A stretch of 61,768 bases of DNA from CAZGMC01 sp964526565 (GTDB lineage: Bacteria; Pseudomonadota; Alphaproteobacteria; DSM-16000; Inquilinaceae), in NCBI GenBank assembly GCA_964526565.1, contig CAZGMC010000009.1:1-61768 (forward strand), in the 5' to 3' direction. The number at the start of each line of letters is the position of its first letter. The stretch's first letter is position 1. Below, piece by piece: positions 15,690-24,901 of this stretch. Made by a program: the position numbers and the translations under genes. The notes under the pieces are model-generated. The model was not told the DNA's origin, ran no database searches, and saw only the letters and a list, made by a program, of their open reading frames with translations.

Positions 15690-17462
15690 TCAGACGAGGA
15701 CCATGCCCTCCTCGGAGGTCGCCTCCTGCGGGTTGTCCTGGGGGCCCAGGATGATCTCGTTGTGGGCGCTGCCGCCCGGGATCATCGGCCAGCAGTTCTC
15801 GTGCTGGTCGACGTGCATGTCGGCGACGACCGGCCGGTCGGTGGCCAGCATCTCCTCGATCACGGCGTCGACGTCGTCCACCTTGGTGGCGCGCAGGCCG
15901 ACCAGGCCGAACGCCTCGGCCAGCTTGACGAAGTCGGGCAGGGAGTCGGAATAGCTCTCCGAGTACCGCTCGCCGTGCAGGAGCTGCTGCCACTGGCGGA
16001 CCATGCCCATCCAGTGGTTGTTGACGATGAACAGCTTCACCGGCAGGCGGTACTGGGCGATCGTGCCGAGCTCCTGCACCGTCATCATCACGGAGGCCTC
16101 GCCGGCCACGTCGATGACCAGCGCCTCGGGATGGGCCAGCTGCACGCCCATGGCCGCCGGCAGGCCGTAGCCCATGGTGCCCAGGCCGCCCGAGGTCATC
16201 CACCGGTTCGGCTTGTCGAACGGGATGAACTGGGCCGCCCACATCTGGTGCTGGCCGACCTCGGTCGTGATGTAGACGTCGTCGCGGCCCTTCAGGTGGT
16301 CGGCCAGCCGCTTGATGGCGTACTGCGGCTTGATGATCGACCCCGGCGTCATGTCCTGGTGAAAGCGCAGGCAGTCCTTCTCGCGCCACTCGGCGATCTG
16401 GTCCCACCACAGGCGCATGGCCCTGGCGTCGGGCTTGTAGCTGCGCAGCTTGTACTCGCGGATCATGGCCTCGAGCACGCGCTCGCAGTCGCCGATGATG
16501 GACAAGTCGACGCTGACGTTCTTGTTGATCGAGCTGGCGTCGACGTCGACGTGGATCTTCTTGGACCGCGGCGAGAAGGCGTCCAGGCGGCCGGTCAGGC
16601 GGTCTTTGAAGCGGGCACCGATGGCGATCATCACGTCGCACTGGTGCATCGCCAGGTTGGCCTCATAGGTGCCGTGCATGCCCAGCATGCCGAGGAACTG
16701 CCGGTCCGAGGCCGGGAAACCGCCCAGGCCCATCAGCGTGTTCGTGCACGGATAGCCGGTCATGCGCACGAACTCGGTGAGCAGCGCGGCGGCGCGCGGG
16801 CCCGAATTGATCACGCCGCCGCCGGTGTAGAAGATCGGTCGCCTGGCATTGGCGATGATCGCCACAGCCTCTTCGATCGCCGCCGGATTGGGGTCCAGCC
16901 GCGGCCGGTATGTCTTGTGCTCCACCGATTCCGGCGGCGTGTACGTGCCGGTGGCGAACTGCACGTCCTTGGGCAGGTCGACGACGACCGGGCCGGGGCG
17001 GCCGCTGCTGGCGACATAGAACGCCTCGTGGATCGTGCGGGCCAGCTGGTTGACGTCCTTGACCAGGTAGTTGTGCTTGGTGCAGGGGCGGGTGATGCCG
17101 GTCGTGTCGCATTCCTGGAAGGCGTCGTTGCCGATCAGGTGGGTCGGCACCTGGCCGGTCAGGCAGACGATGGGAATACTGTCCATGAGCGCGTCGGTCA
17201 GGCCGGTCACGGCGTTGGTCGCGCCGGGGCCGGAGGTGACCAGGACGGCGCCGACCTTGCCGGTGGACCGCGCATAGCCCTCGGCGGCGTGTACGGCGCC
17301 CTGCTCGTGCCTGACCAGGATGTGCCGGACCCGGTTCTGCTTGAACAGGGCATCGTAGATCGGCAGTACGGCGCCGCCCGGATACCCGAAAACGGTATCA
17401 ACGCCCTGATCGGCAAGCGCCTTGATGACCATCTCGGCGCCGGTCATCTGGAGGTCAGACAT
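15690..17462 (-). CDS. ilvB: Acetolactate synthase large (catalytic) subunit
   Basis: 590 residues from ATG at 17462 (MSDLQMTGAEMV), preferred over an upstream extension that runs into the miaA end. A ThDP-dependent enzyme that condenses pyruvate to acetolactate. The catalytic Glu is in RHEQGAVHAAEGYAR (Glu53). The ThDP site reads VAGEASVMMTVQELG then FIVNNHWMGMVRQWQ; AGE in place of GDG is the usual alphaproteobacterial form, not a defect. FAD-domain blocks include GARFKDRLTG. Its 5' leader holds a direct duplication of GTCGTCCCCCTTAA (about 17508-17535). Confidence 0.96.
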   Translation of the reverse strand: MSDLQMTGAEMVIKALADQGVDTVFGYPGGAVLPIYDALFKQNRVRHILVRHEQGAVHAAEGYARSTGKVGAVLVTSGPGATNAVTGLTDALMDSIPIVCLTGQVPTHLIGNDAFQECDTTGITRPCTKHNYLVKDVNQLARTIHEAFYVASSGRPGPVVVDLPKDVQFATGTYTPPESVEHKTYRPRLDPNPAAIEEAVAIIANARRPIFYTGGGVINSGPRAAALLTEFVRMTGYPCTNTLMGLGGFPASDRQFLGMLGMHGTYEANLAMHQCDVMIAIGARFKDRLTGRLDAFSPRSKKIHVDVDASSINKNVSVDLSIIGDCERVLEAMIREYKLRSYKPDARAMRLWWDQIAEWREKDCLRFHQDMTPGSIIKPQYAIKRLADHLKGRDDVYITTEVGQHQMWAAQFIPFDKPNRWMTSGGLGTMGYGLPAAMGVQLAHPEALVIDVAGEASVMMTVQELGTIAQYRLPVKLFIVNNHWMGMVRQWQQLLHGERYSESYSDSLPDFVKLAEAFGLVGLRATKVDDVDAVIEEMLATDRPVVADMHVDQHENCWPMIPGGSAHNEIILGPQDNPQEATSEEGMVLV

Positions 17463-17596
17463 CACAAAGCTACCTTCGCCTTCGCTTTTCATCGAACACC
17501 ACGTCGTCCCCCTTAAGTCGTCCCCCTTAAAGGGTCCGCTCCCGCATGCCGCAGCGCAGCGGGGGAGCGGCACGCTAGACGCGTTCCGCACCAAGG

Positions 17597-18550
17597 TCAA
17601 TGGCCTTTCTGTATTTTCGTAACGATTTGTGGGGCCAGATTTTCCGAAAGTTGCTCTACCACGGTCCGGGACAGCAGTCGCGCGCGCGGCATGGCGCCGC
17701 GGTGCCTGAACCAGGTGTACTGGCGCTTGGCATAGCGGCGCGTCGCCTGCCGGGCCAGGCGTGCGGCCTCGTCACGGCCGAGCGTGCCGGTCAGGTGGCC
17801 CAAGAGCTCGGGCACGCCCAGGGCCTTCATCACGGGCAGGCCCGGATCCAGGCCGCGGGCCGCCAGGGCGCGCACCTCGTCCAGGGCCCCGGCCGCCAGC
17901 ATGGCCGCGAAGCGGGCATCGCAGGCGGCGTACAGGGCCGGGCGGGGCGGCAGCACCAGGAGCACGTTGAACGTCAGGCCGGGCGGCGGGCCGGCCGCGG
18001 CATCGTCCTGCCAGGCGGACAGGGACCGGCCGGTGGCGGCGATGACCTCCCAGGCGCGAATCAGCCGCTGCCGGTCGCCGGGCGGCAGGCGCGCCGCCGC
18101 TGCCGGATCGCGCCCGGCCAGCGCCGCGCGGAAGGCGGCGCCACCGAGGCGGTCGTACAGCGCCGTCGCCGCGGCGCGGACCGCATCCGGCACCGGCGGG
18201 ATATCGGCGATGCCCTGGGTCAGCGCCTCCAGGTACAGGCCGGTGCCGCCGACGACGATGGGCCGCCGCCCGGCAGCCAGCGCAGCGTCGATTTCCTCCA
18301 TTGCCATGGCGCGCCAGCGCCCGGCCGAGCAGCGCTCCTCGCCGCCCAGCACGCCGTACAGCCGGTGCGGCGCGCGCGCCCGCGCCGCGGCGTCCGGCTG
18401 GGCGGTCAGCACCGGCAGCTCGCGGTAGACCTGCATGCTGTCGGCATTGATGACGACGCCGTCGAGGCGCCCGGCGAGGTCGACCGCCAGCGCCGACTTG
18501 CCGCTGGCGGTCGGGCCGCCGATGACGAGAACGGAACCGGCCATGGACAC
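17597..18550 (-). CDS. miaA: tRNA dimethylallyltransferase
   Basis: 317 residues. It transfers a dimethylallyl group to A37 of tRNAs reading UNN codons. The P-loop GPTASGKS is at 12-19, followed by NADSMQVYRELPVLTAQP, VVGGTGLYLEAL, and the C-terminal RRYAKRQYTWFRH that contacts tRNA. The ATG at 18550 has an alternative two codons in (18544). Divergent from serB across 55 bp. Confidence 0.96.
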   Translation of the reverse strand: MSMAGSVLVIGGPTASGKSALAVDLAGRLDGVVINADSMQVYRELPVLTAQPDAAARARAPHRLYGVLGGEERCSAGRWRAMAMEEIDAALAAGRRPIVVGGTGLYLEALTQGIADIPPVPDAVRAAATALYDRLGGAAFRAALAGRDPAAAARLPPGDRQRLIRAWEVIAATGRSLSAWQDDAAAGPPPGLTFNVLLVLPPRPALYAACDARFAAMLAAGALDEVRALAARGLDPGLPVMKALGVPELLGHLTGTLGRDEAARLARQATRRYAKRQYTWFRHRGAMPRARLLSRTVVEQLSENLAPQIVTKIQKGH

Positions 18551-18605
18551 CGTGGTGCGGCCTGGCGCATATAGCGGGCGTCCTTATCGCCCGCAGCAGG
18601 CCGCC

Positions 18606-19577
18606 ATGGATTACGTCGCAACGTTGGTCGCCGACCCGGCGCGCGCGCCCCTGGATGATGGTCTGGTCCGCGCGGCTGCCGGCGCCCTCGCCAATGTCGC
18701 CGCAGAGGTCGGGGGAATCAATTGGTTGGCACCCGCTGTGGCGGCCGATGTGCCGTTCGCCGGGACGGTGCCGGCGGCGGCCGGGGCGGTCGGGGCGGCC
18801 GGGGCGGCCGGGGCGGCGGTGCGGGCGGCGCTGGGCGCGGCCCCGGTCGATGTGGCGGTGCAGCCGGCGGCCGGGCGGCGCAAGCGGCTGCTGGTCGCCG
18901 ACATGGACTCGACCATCGTCACCACCGAGACGCTGGACGAGCTGGCCACCCTGGCCGGGGTCGGCGACCGGGTGGTACCGATCACGCGCCGCGCCATGAA
19001 CGGCGAGATCGGCTTCGAGCAGGCGCTGCGCGAGCGGGTCGGCCTGCTGGCCGGCCATTCGGCGGCGCTGCTCGACCGCGCCATGGCCGACGTGCGGCTG
19101 ACCCCCGGCGCCCGGGCGCTGGTGCGGACCATGCGCGCCCACGGCGCCCGGTGCGTGCTGATCTCCGGCGGGTTCCATGTCTTCGCCGACCGGGTGCGCG
19201 ACCTGTGCGGCTTCCACGCCGCCGAGGCCAACCGGCTGATCGTGCGCGACGGCGTGCTGACCGGCGAGGTCGGCAACCCGATCGTCGGCAGGGAACGCAA
19301 GCTGGCCGCGCTGCGGGAGCACACGGTCCGGCTCGGGCTCGGCGCGGCCGACAGTTTGGCCGTCGGCGACGGCGCCAACGACCTGCCCATGCTGCTGGCC
19401 GCCGGCCTGGGCGTCGCGTTCCACGCCAAGCCGGTGGTGCGGGCGCAGGCCGCGGCGCGCGTGGAGCACGGCGACCTGACCACGCTGCTCTACTACCAGG
19501 GCTACCGGCAGGTGGACATCATGGCCGACGATGTGGCACCGGCGGGCCAGGACAGCCGGCGGGCGGCCGTGCCCTAG
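18606..19577 (+). CDS. serB: Phosphoserine phosphatase
   Basis: 323 residues. The HAD hydrolase makes the last step of serine synthesis. Catalytic motif I is DMDST (99-103), motif II is LISGGF, motif III has the conserved Lys in GRERKLAAL, and motif IV is GDGAND (254-259). The N-terminal regulatory part (1-95) contains an Ala/Gly/Val run (about 55-80) made from GGGGCGGCC-type DNA repeats at 18775-18830. Divergent from miaA, a common alphaproteobacterial arrangement. Confidence 0.95.
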   Translation: MDYVATLVADPARAPLDDGLVRAAAGALANVAAEVGGINWLAPAVAADVPFAGTVPAAAGAVGAAGAAGAAVRAALGAAPVDVAVQPAAGRRKRLLVADMDSTIVTTETLDELATLAGVGDRVVPITRRAMNGEIGFEQALRERVGLLAGHSAALLDRAMADVRLTPGARALVRTMRAHGARCVLISGGFHVFADRVRDLCGFHAAEANRLIVRDGVLTGEVGNPIVGRERKLAALREHTVRLGLGAADSLAVGDGANDLPMLLAAGLGVAFHAKPVVRAQAAARVEHGDLTTLLYYQGYRQVDIMADDVAPAGQDSRRAAVP

Positions 19578-19653
19578 GGGCTGATGGTCCCGGCGGCGCG
19601 GGTATCTGGTGCCGGCGCCGGCCCGGCTCCGGGAGGCGTCATGCCCCGGTCCT

Positions 19654-20934
19654 TCAGACCTCCTCGCCCCGCATCACCCGCGGCAGCTGCCCCACCACGC
19701 CCATGGCATGGCGCATGAAGAACTTCTTCAGCGGCGGCAGCCGCTCGACCATGGCCAGGCCCGTGTCGCGGGCCAGGCGGATCGGCGGGAGGTCGTTGGA
19801 GAACAGGCGGTTGAGCACGTCGGTGACGGCCACCAGGCTCATGTTGTCGAACCGCCGCCAGCGCTCGTAGCGGGCCAGCGCGTCGGGATCGCCCGCGTCC
19901 AGGCCCAGGCGCGCCTGGTCGACGACGACCTCGGCCAGCGCCGCCACGTCGCGCAGGCCCATGTTCAGGCCCTGTCCGGCAATCGGATGGATGCCATGCG
20001 CCGCCTCGCTGACCAGGGCCAGCCGCGGCGCCACATAGGCGTTGGCATGCAGCACGCCCAGCGGATAGACCCAGCGCCTGCCCAGGACCCGCACGCGCCC
20101 GAGGTGGTCGCCGACGCGGCGCTGCAGCTCGGCGTCGAAGGCCGGGTCGGGCAGGGCGGCGTAGGCGTCGGCCAGGTCCTCGCGCTCGGTCCAGACGATC
20201 GAGCTGCGGTGGGTGCCCTCGGCGTCGTCGGTCATGGGCAGGACGGCGAACGGCCCGGCCGGCCGGAAGTGCTCCACCGCCAGGCCGCGGTGCGGCGCCT
20301 CGTGCGCCATGGTGCAGGCGATGGCCTTCTGCCGGTAGCGCCACGAGACGATGCCGATGCCGGCGCTCTGCCGCACGAACGAGCCGCGCCCGTCAGCGCC
20401 GACGATCAGCTCGGCGCGCACCACGCGGCCGTCGGCCAGGGTGGCGCGGGCGATGGCCGGTTCTCGCTCGATCGCCATCACCGCCGTGCCGGCCAGCGCC
20501 GTCACCGACGGCAGGGTGTCCAGGCGGGCGAACTGGCCCAGGCGCAGCAGCCGATTCTCGATGATGTAGCCGAACGGGTCGGCGCCGACCTCGCGGTGGT
20601 CGTAGTGCAGGAACACCGGAGCGCGGCCGTCGGCGATGCGGATGTCGAGGATCGGCTCGGCGTCCGCCGCCAGGGCCGGCCACAGCCCGGCGCCGGCCAT
20701 CAACCGCTGCGAGCCGCAGGCGATCGCGGTGGTGCGGCCGTCGAAGCCCGGCGTGGTGCGCGCCTCGACGGTGTCGCGGTCGACCAGGACGACATCGACG
20801 CCGGCAGTGCCGAGCGCCGCCGCCAGCGTCAGTCCGGCCATGCCGCCGCCGATCACCAGCACCTGGGTGCGCAACTCGTCGGCCGGCGGATCGGCCGGAG
20901 TCGGGTTGGGTGCGTTGTCCATGCCGACAAGCAT
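19654..20934 (-). CDS. FAD-dependent ubiquinone-biosynthesis hydroxylase, UbiH/UbiF/Coq6 family
   Basis: 426 residues, or 422 if the ATG at 20922 is used; neither start has a clear RBS. The FAD motif GGGMAG is at 29-34, the DG motif is ELIVGADGRGSFVRQ, and the C-terminal family motif is SEAAHGIHPIAGQGLNMGL. It hydroxylates the ubiquinone ring at the inner membrane. The exact position (C1, C5 or C6) cannot be assigned from sequence alone. A (CCCCG)n array lies 42 bp upstream of the start. Confidence 0.88.
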   Translation of the reverse strand: MLVGMDNAPNPTPADPPADELRTQVLVIGGGMAGLTLAAALGTAGVDVVLVDRDTVEARTTPGFDGRTTAIACGSQRLMAGAGLWPALAADAEPILDIRIADGRAPVFLHYDHREVGADPFGYIIENRLLRLGQFARLDTLPSVTALAGTAVMAIEREPAIARATLADGRVVRAELIVGADGRGSFVRQSAGIGIVSWRYRQKAIACTMAHEAPHRGLAVEHFRPAGPFAVLPMTDDAEGTHRSSIVWTEREDLADAYAALPDPAFDAELQRRVGDHLGRVRVLGRRWVYPLGVLHANAYVAPRLALVSEAAHGIHPIAGQGLNMGLRDVAALAEVVVDQARLGLDAGDPDALARYERWRRFDNMSLVAVTDVLNRLFSNDLPPIRLARDTGLAMVERLPPLKKFFMRHAMGVVGQLPRVMRGEEV

Positions 20935-20975
20935 CGTCGCACGCGGCCACGTTGTCCAGAGGATGCGACCGGGTG

Positions 20976-21006
20976 CCCCGCCCCGCCCCGCCCCGCCCCG
21001 CCCCGC
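20976..21006. repeat. (CCCCG)n microsatellite upstream of ubiH-type gene
   Basis: Six nearly exact 5-bp units between the divergent ubiH-type and glnK genes, 42 bp from the ubiH-type start. The rest of 20935-21266 is an AT-richer leader that holds the glnK promoter region. Confidence 0.9.
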
Positions 21007-21158
21007 CTCGTCGCGTCGCGGCGCCTGCCCAAATGGGCATCAATTTGTCGGTTTTGCACAAAGTTCATGCATGCGAACCTAGCCGGGAAAGAGGTGTGCC
21101 CTGTGCGACCCTCATAAATCACTGTGGGATTTGGACTTTTTTGGCAACGCACAAGTGT

Positions 21159-21174
21159 CGGCACGGAAATTGAA
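21159..21174 (+). promoter_or_regulatory. Possible sigma-54 promoter for glnK-amtB
   Basis: CGGCACGGAAATTGAA resembles the -24/-12 consensus TGGCAC(N5)TTGC: the GG at -24 is kept, but the -12 GC reads GA. It lies about 95 bp upstream of glnK. TGCACAAAGTTCATGCA (about 21054-21070) upstream is a loose NtrC-like dyad. sigma-54/NtrC control is usual for glnK-amtB, but the match is imperfect. Confidence 0.35.
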
Positions 21175-21266
21175 AAGCCGTTTTTCGATTCCGTTGGAGA
21201 GCGGCCAGCGGCGCCTAATGCCCAAGCCTTGAGCGGACAGGCGCATCCAGCCGAGGGGACACGCGA

Positions 21267-21605
21267 ATGAAACTCGTAATGGCGATCATCAAGCCGTTCA
21301 AACTCGACGAGGTGCGGGAAGCGCTGACCTCGCTGGGCTTGCAGGGCTTGACCGTGAGCGAAGTGAAGGGGTTCGGCCGGCAGAAGGGCCAGACCGAGAT
21401 CTATCGTGGGGCGGAGTACTCGGTCAGCTTCCTGCCCAAGGTGAAGATCGAGGTCGCGGTGACCAGCGACATGGTCGAGCGGGTGGTCGAGACCATCCAG
21501 AAATCGGCCAACACCGGCCGCATCGGCGACGGCAAGATCTTCGTGTTCGAGATCGTCCAGGCGGTGCGCATCCGCACGGGCGAGACCGATGCGGCGGCGC
21601 TGTAA
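21267..21605 (+). CDS. glnK: PII-family nitrogen regulator GlnK
   Basis: 112 residues, the standard PII length. Tyr51 in the T-loop (GAEYSV) is the uridylylation site, and GDGKIFVFEIVQAVRIRTGE is the ATP/2-oxoglutarate-binding C-terminal block. It blocks AmtB when deuridylylated. It is followed 13 nt later by amtB with RBS AAGGAGA, and is preceded by AGGGG 8 nt before the ATG. glnB would differ in context, being next to glnA. Confidence 0.95.
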   Translation: MKLVMAIIKPFKLDEVREALTSLGLQGLTVSEVKGFGRQKGQTEIYRGAEYSVSFLPKVKIEVAVTSDMVERVVETIQKSANTGRIGDGKIFVFEIVQAVRIRTGETDAAAL

Positions 21606-21618
21606 GGAGAACGACACA

Positions 21619-23031
21619 ATGACAAAGCTCAAGAAACTGGCCCTGACGGCGGGGGCGACGGGACTTGGTGTGCTGGCCCTGGCGGTGCCCGCCATGGCGC
21701 AGGAGGCGGCCGAGGCGGTCGACCTGACCACCGCGAGCGGCGTGCCGCTGGAGACGCAGTTCATCCTCAACACGTTCTCGTTCTTCCTGCACGGCGCCCT
21801 GGTGATGTGGATGGCGGCCGGCTTCGCCATGCTGGAGTCGGGCCTGGTCCGCACCAAGAACACGGCGACCATCTGCCTGAAGAACATCGCGCTCTACTCC
21901 GTGGCCGGCATCATGTACTACCTGATCGGCTACGACCTGATGTATGCCGGCGTCGACGGCGGCTACATCGGCAGCTTCTCGCTGTTCTGGTCGCCCGACG
22001 ACACCGCCGCCCTGGCCGGCGAATTCGAGGCCGGTGCCTATGCCGCCACGTCCGACTGGTTCTTCCAGATGGTGTTCGTGGCCACCGCCGCGTCGATCGT
22101 GTCCGGCACCGTGGCGGAGCGCACCAAGGCCTGGTCGTTCCTGTTGTTCACGGTGATCCTGACCGGGTTCATGTACCCGATCACCGGGTCGTGGCAGTGG
22201 GGCGGCGGCTGGCTGGCCGAGATGGGCTTCAGCGACTTCGCCGGCTCGACGCTGGTGCACTCGGTGGGCGGCTGGGCGGCCCTGGCCGGCGCCATCGTGA
22301 TCGGCGCGCGGCGCGGCAAGTTCAACCCGGACGGCAGCATCAACGCCATGCCCGGCGCCAACCTGCCGCTGGCGACGCTGGGCACGTTCATCCTGTGGCT
22401 CGGCTGGTTCGGCTTCAACGGCGGCTCGCAGCTCGCCCTGGGCTCGGCGGCCGACGCCATCGCCATCGCCAACATCTACGCCAACACCAACATGGCGGCG
22501 GGCGGCGGCGTGGTGGCGGCGATGATCGTCAGCCAGCTCGTCTACGGCAAGGTCGACCTGACCATGGCCCTCAACGGCGCCATCGCCGGCCTGGTGTCGA
22601 TCACCGCCGCGCCCGACTCGCCGACGCTGGGCCAGGCCATCCTGATCGGCGGCGTCGGCGGCGTGCTGGTCGTGTTCGCGGTGCCGCTGTTCGACAAGCT
22701 CAAGATCGACGACGTGGTCGGCGCCATCTCGGCCCACCTGGTCGCCGGCATCTGGGGCACGCTGGCGGTCGCGCTGACCTACCAGACCGAGTACGAGACC
22801 GAGGCCGGCGAGACCGTGGCCCGGACGATGGGCGAGCAGGTCCTGGTGCAGCTGACCGGCGTCGTGTCGATCGGCGTGTTCACCTTCGTGCTCGCGCTGA
22901 TCGTCTGGTCGATCATCAAGTTCACCGTCGGCGTCCGGCCGGCCGAGGAGTACGAGGACATCGGCCTCGACCGCGCCGAGCTGGGCCTGGAGGCCTACCC
23001 CGAGTTCGGCCAGGGCTCGATGCGGGCATAA
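21619..23031 (+). CDS. amtB: Ammonium transporter AmtB
   Basis: 470 residues. A cleavable signal peptide (LALTAGATGLGVLALAVPAMAQ) precedes eleven predicted membrane helices. The pore twin histidines lie in STLVHSVGGWAALAG and ISAHLVAGIWGTL, and LNTFSFFLHGALVMWMAAGF forms the first helix. It conducts ammonia and is gated by GlnK from the same operon. RBS AAGGAGA at 21604-21610. A strong intrinsic terminator follows at 23103. Confidence 0.96.
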   Translation: MTKLKKLALTAGATGLGVLALAVPAMAQEAAEAVDLTTASGVPLETQFILNTFSFFLHGALVMWMAAGFAMLESGLVRTKNTATICLKNIALYSVAGIMYYLIGYDLMYAGVDGGYIGSFSLFWSPDDTAALAGEFEAGAYAATSDWFFQMVFVATAASIVSGTVAERTKAWSFLLFTVILTGFMYPITGSWQWGGGWLAEMGFSDFAGSTLVHSVGGWAALAGAIVIGARRGKFNPDGSINAMPGANLPLATLGTFILWLGWFGFNGGSQLALGSAADAIAIANIYANTNMAAGGGVVAAMIVSQLVYGKVDLTMALNGAIAGLVSITAAPDSPTLGQAILIGGVGGVLVVFAVPLFDKLKIDDVVGAISAHLVAGIWGTLAVALTYQTEYETEAGETVARTMGEQVLVQLTGVVSIGVFTFVLALIVWSIIKFTVGVRPAEEYEDIGLDRAELGLEAYPEFGQGSMRA

Positions 23032-23102
23032 CGCCGGTCCGGGTCACGAACGCACTCCCACCAGCGGGACGGGCCTCTCCGGGGGCCCGTCCCCACCTCG
23101 AC

Positions 23103-23136
23103 GCCGGGCGGGACGGGCCCCGCCCGGCCTTTTTTT
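23103..23136 (+). terminator. Rho-independent terminator of glnK-amtB
   Basis: A 10-bp stem GCCGGGCGGG / CCCGCCCGGC followed by C and seven T (23130-23136), 70 nt after the amtB stop. Confidence 0.88.
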
Positions 23137-23207
23137 GTTCCGAAGCATCGCGCCACAGCGCGAAGTGTCGGGCGGAGTCTCGGGGAGGAGTCTCGGGGAG
23201 GAGTCTC

Positions 23208-23316
23208 GGGGACACATCACTTGATTCGGCGATGGCGCACTTTGGCGTGCGACCGGATCAACGGAGATCCATATTGTGTCCCCGGAACTCCCCCCGGAAC
23301 TCCGTATTATGTCCCC
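23208..23316. repeat. Dispersed palindromic repeat family D, copy 1
   Basis: Outer arms GGGGACACAT (23208-23217) and ATTGTGTCCCC (to 23283) enclose an inner stem TTGATTCGG / CCGGATCAA. A second partial right arm follows (GTATTATGTCCCC, to 23316). Three direct copies of GTCTCGGGGA(GGA) precede it. The same outer arms occur at 61639-61730. Confidence 0.75.
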
Positions 23317-23324
23317 CGGAGGAG

Positions 23325-23522
23325 CGTTTAATTCAATGCCGGGATGCCAAAGACATCGCGAGACTTGAGTTGGCGGTTGCTGGAGACGCTTTCTGTATTG
23401 CTACGGGAGATGAAGATCTGCTCTCGTTGCGGCAGGTTCGCAACAGCCTGATCATGAGGCCGTTCCAATTCCGTGCCTGGGCGGAGCAAGGGCGACCCGT
23501 TGACGCGCCCCGGCGGACGTAG
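23325..23522 (+). pseudogene. C-terminal remnant of a PIN-domain toxin
   Basis: The frame reads CRDAKDIARLELAVAGDAFC, then IATGDEDLLSLRQVRN to a stop at 23522. This is the last third of the PIN-family toxin fold ('CRDPKDxxFLELAVAGxADxIVTGDxDLL'), including the catalytic aspartates of the TGDxDLL block. The N-terminal two thirds, and any antitoxin, are missing. The upstream boundary is the family D palindrome. It is AT-richer than its neighbours. Confidence 0.7.
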
Positions 23523-23673
23523 CACGCACCGCACGCCGCAAAAGCTTCTGAGTCTCCGGTCGAACTCCGCAGACAAACCCTTTGAAAACACGCAATTCAT
23601 AATCCGCGAGCAGGGTTGAGTTGCGGGGCGGTCCGCGGTAGGATCGTTCGTGTTTCGTCCTGGACGCGCGCTC

Positions 23674-24897
23674 ATGCTCAACGACCGGCTCGCTGCCCTG
23701 TCCGATTATCCGTTCACGCGACTGGCACGGCTGCTGGATGGTGTCGCGCCGTCGGCGGGTGTCACGCCGCTGGTCCTGTCGCTGGGCGAGCCGCAGCACC
23801 CGCCGCCGGCGCTGATCGACCAGGTGCTGCGGGCGCACGCCCATTTGTGGAACCGCTACCCGCCGCTCGACGGCACCGCCGAATTCCGCGAGGCCTGCGC
23901 CGGCTGGCTGGCCCGCCGCTATGATCCGGCACCGGGCCTGATCGATCCCGACCGCTGCCTGCTGCCCGTCTCCGGCACGCGCGAGGCGCTGTTCCTGGCC
24001 GCACTGTTGACGGTGCCGCAGCGCAAGGGCGGGCGGGCGCCGGCGGTCGCCCTGCCAAATCCGTTCTATGCCGTGTACGAGGGCGCCGCCGTCATGGCCG
24101 GCGCCGAGCCGGTGTTCCTGGACACGAGCGCCGCCACCGGCTTCCTGCCCGACCTGGACGCGCTGGAAGCGCGGCGCGACCTGCTCGACCGGCTGGCCCT
24201 GATGTACCTGTGCAGCCCGGCCAATCCGCAGGGTGCCATCGCCAGCCGTGCCTATCTGGGTCGCCTGATCGGCCTGGCCCGCCGCCACGGCTTCGTCCTG
24301 GCGCTGGACGAGTGCTATGCCGAGATCTACGACCGCGCGCCGCCGCCGGGGGCGCTGCAGTGCGCCGGCGGCAGCCTCGACGGTCTGCTCGTCTTCCATT
24401 CCCTGTCCAAGCGGTCCAGCGCCGCCGGCCTGCGGGCCGGGTTCGTGGTCGGCGATCCGGCGCTGATCGCCGGCTTCCGCCGCCTGCGCGGCTACTCCGC
24501 GGCCGGCATGCCGCTGCCGGTGCAGGCCGCGGCGGCGGCGCTGTGGCGCGACGACGCCCACGCCGCGGCCACCCGCGCGCTCTACCGACAGAAGATCGAC
24601 GCGGCGGAGCGGCTGCTGGCCGGTGCCTTCGGCTTCTACCGGCCGCCGGGCGGCTTCTTCCTGTGGCTCGACGTGGGCGACGGCGAGGCGGCGGCGCGAC
24701 GGCTGTGGGCCGAGGCGGGCCTGCGCGTGCTGCCTGGCGCCTGTCTGTCGCGTCCGGCTGCCGGCGGCGACGATCCCGGCCGGCGCCATGTCCGTGTCGC
24801 CCTGGTTCACGATCTCGACACCGTCACAAGCGCGCTGCAGCGGTTCGCGGCGATCCTGCGCCCGAGCGGGCCTGCAGTGCGGTCTTCCGGAGCCTGA
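23674..24897 (+). CDS. Class I/II aminotransferase, DapC-like (probable succinyldiaminopimelate aminotransferase)
   Basis: 407 residues from ATG at 23674 (MLNDRLAALSDYPFTRLARLL), the usual start for this alphaproteobacterial family. A GTG at 23650 with TAGGA upstream is an alternative. The PLP lysine is Lys246 in HSLSKRSSAAGLRAG. PLPNPFYAVYEGAAVMAGA-type and YLCSPANPQGA blocks are present. It probably transaminates N-succinyl-2-amino-6-oxopimelate in lysine/meso-DAP synthesis; the substrate is inferred. It is 4 nt upstream of ftsK. Confidence 0.85.
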   Translation: MLNDRLAALSDYPFTRLARLLDGVAPSAGVTPLVLSLGEPQHPPPALIDQVLRAHAHLWNRYPPLDGTAEFREACAGWLARRYDPAPGLIDPDRCLLPVSGTREALFLAALLTVPQRKGGRAPAVALPNPFYAVYEGAAVMAGAEPVFLDTSAATGFLPDLDALEARRDLLDRLALMYLCSPANPQGAIASRAYLGRLIGLARRHGFVLALDECYAEIYDRAPPPGALQCAGGSLDGLLVFHSLSKRSSAAGLRAGFVVGDPALIAGFRRLRGYSAAGMPLPVQAAAAALWRDDAHAAATRALYRQKIDAAERLLAGAFGFYRPPGGFFLWLDVGDGEAAARRLWAEAGLRVLPGACLSRPAAGGDDPGRRHVRVALVHDLDTVTSALQRFAAILRPSGPAVRSSGA

Positions 24898-24901
24898 TGC
24901 C

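Noticed and set aside
16100..16140. Loss of the GDG ThDP motif in acetolactate synthase (AGE instead)
   Set aside because: AGEAS is the normal form in alphaproteobacterial IlvB; the other ThDP residues and NN end are in place.
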